Positions 63,279-64,000 of a stretch of DNA of 64,000 nt are shown piece after piece. Numbering within the stretch: position 1 is the stretch's first letter; every line of letters starts with the position of its first letter. The notes beneath the pieces were generated by a model. The model did no database searches. It was given only the letters and a program-made list of their open reading frames with translations, and was not told where the DNA came from. Origin of the DNA: Sclerurus mexicanus (lineage: Eukaryota; Chordata; Aves; Passeriformes; Furnariidae); the NCBI GenBank assembly GCA_013396755.1, contig VWZF01003842.1, positions 1,899,442 to 1,963,441 on the forward strand, given 5' to 3'. The translations under genes were made by a program, and so were the position numbers.

Positions 63279-63338
63279 CACTATCTACAATAATTTCTAC
63301 AATATCTACAAGATCTACAATATCTACAATAATTTCTA
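63279..63338. repeat. Short array of TATCTACAA units
   Basis: About five variants of a TATCTACAA / AATTTCTAC unit occur in 60 bases, partly with 9-10-base spacing. Slippage product adjacent to the probable LTR. Confidence 0.75.
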
Positions 63339-63392
63339 AAGTCTATAAAATTCCAAAATCAAAGAAACCTTTAGGCATCAAGTGCTTTAGGG

Positions 63393-63407
63393 GTGTGTGT
63401 GTGTGTG
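63393..63407. repeat. (GT)7 microsatellite
   Basis: Seven GT units, followed by G-rich sequence with a run of seven G at about 63428-63434. Confidence 0.85.
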
Positions 63408-64000
63408 GAGGGTGGAAGGCATGGGACGGGGGGGAAATCTGTTGATGCAAAGCTTCATGATTACAAGCATTAGGCATGCACACCAAACTGCTTGGATCTA
63501 AACAAAGAAACTTGCTTATGTAAATTGATCAACAGTGATTTGGGAATACTTCAATTTTTGGGGAGCAAATTTAAAGCCACTCTCCATTTCTTCATTTTAT
63601 ACACATACTTGTTTTCTACTTGGGGTTCCTCTTTCCTGCACATGTTTGAAATGGCCTCTGGAACTGATCTTTCCAAGCATGCATCACAGCAAAGATTTAT
63701 GGTTTTTTTTACTGTGCCTGACAACTACACTACATTATCCTTTTCCTCTTTCATTGCTTCGAATTGCTAAGGCTGAAGCTCACAGCAGAAGTTCTTACTC
63801 TGTGTTTCTAGACTTTCTTAGACTTTTGGTTCTTACACAGTTTATGCCAGCCCACACGATTTGTTAATTCTTTCTGCAAACACTGATACTTTTCTGCACT
63901 TTTAATACTGGTGCACTGTGATTTTGCAGCACCATTACAAGTATTTTATTTCTTACAAAAAGAAATGGCTATATGCCCTTCTTTTCACCTGTTTGGGAAG

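Larger units (their letters stand above)
63191..64000. other. Unique non-coding stretch with short repeats
   Basis: No gene recognised up to the right edge. Contains the ATCTACA-type array at 63279 and the (GT)n at 63393. Overlapping 92- and 110-codon ORFs in two plus frames (63492-63867) are hydrophobic with no domain. Confidence 0.55.

Noticed and set aside
1..64000. CRISPR array, operons, ribosome binding sites, rRNA or tRNA genes
   Set aside because: No regularly spaced direct repeats with unique spacers, no gene packing, and no tRNA box A/box B pair or cloverleaf was found by eye. The window is vertebrate non-coding DNA.

Overview
The window reads as nuclear DNA of a bird. It is AT-rich and CpG-poor, and it holds several CR1 LINE fragments of avian type: minus-strand copies begin with the CACAGAAT..GGTTGGAAGGGACC motif, plus-strand copies end in ATTCTGTG-type octamers. 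It also holds two fragments that look like avian endogenous-retrovirus LTRs and one ancient MIR-type SINE relic. The LTR resembling one common in neoavian and passerine genomes hints at Neoaves, but I cannot fix the species. There is no operon-like gene packing, no long ORF and no recognisable protein domain except decayed CR1 reverse transcriptase. The longest ORF (195 codons, 51574-52161 minus) is only the antisense of a CR1 copy.

Layout. 1-18.1 kb is unique AT-rich sequence with a few low-complexity tracts. An MIR relic sits next to a CR1 3' tip at 18.1-18.3 kb. 18.3-31.4 kb is unique sequence with A/T tracts, two AT palindromes (28.9 and 29.9 kb), two short GC-containing hairpins (22.2 and 27.2 kb) and small direct repeats. 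A minus-strand CR1 lies at 31.4 kb. A well-formed internal-exon candidate lies at 34.5 kb. A minus-strand LTR fragment lies at 38.05 kb. A strong 3' splice site with an open frame at 40.74 kb is followed at once by the only CpG-dense, promoter-like segment of the window (40.9-41.2 kb), which also carries the single ambiguous base (41187). 41.2-51.4 kb is unique sequence with some unrecognised small ORFs. An internally deleted CR1 lacking its 3' end spans 51.4-52.4 kb. A nearly full CR1 3' end lies at 58.9-59.2 kb. A probable minus-strand LTR with TATA and polyadenylation signals lies at 62.8-63.2 kb.

Interpretation. The window is most easily read as a long intron or intergenic stretch of a bird chromosome. 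The best hints of a transcription unit are on the plus strand: the phase-0/phase-0 exon candidate at 34534-34629, the phase-0 acceptor at 40743 with 45 codons to a stop, and the adjacent CpG cluster, which may be a separate alternative promoter. None is recognised as part of a known gene. I found no convincing evidence of a new biological system. The splice, promoter and small-ORF candidates are testable hypotheses only.
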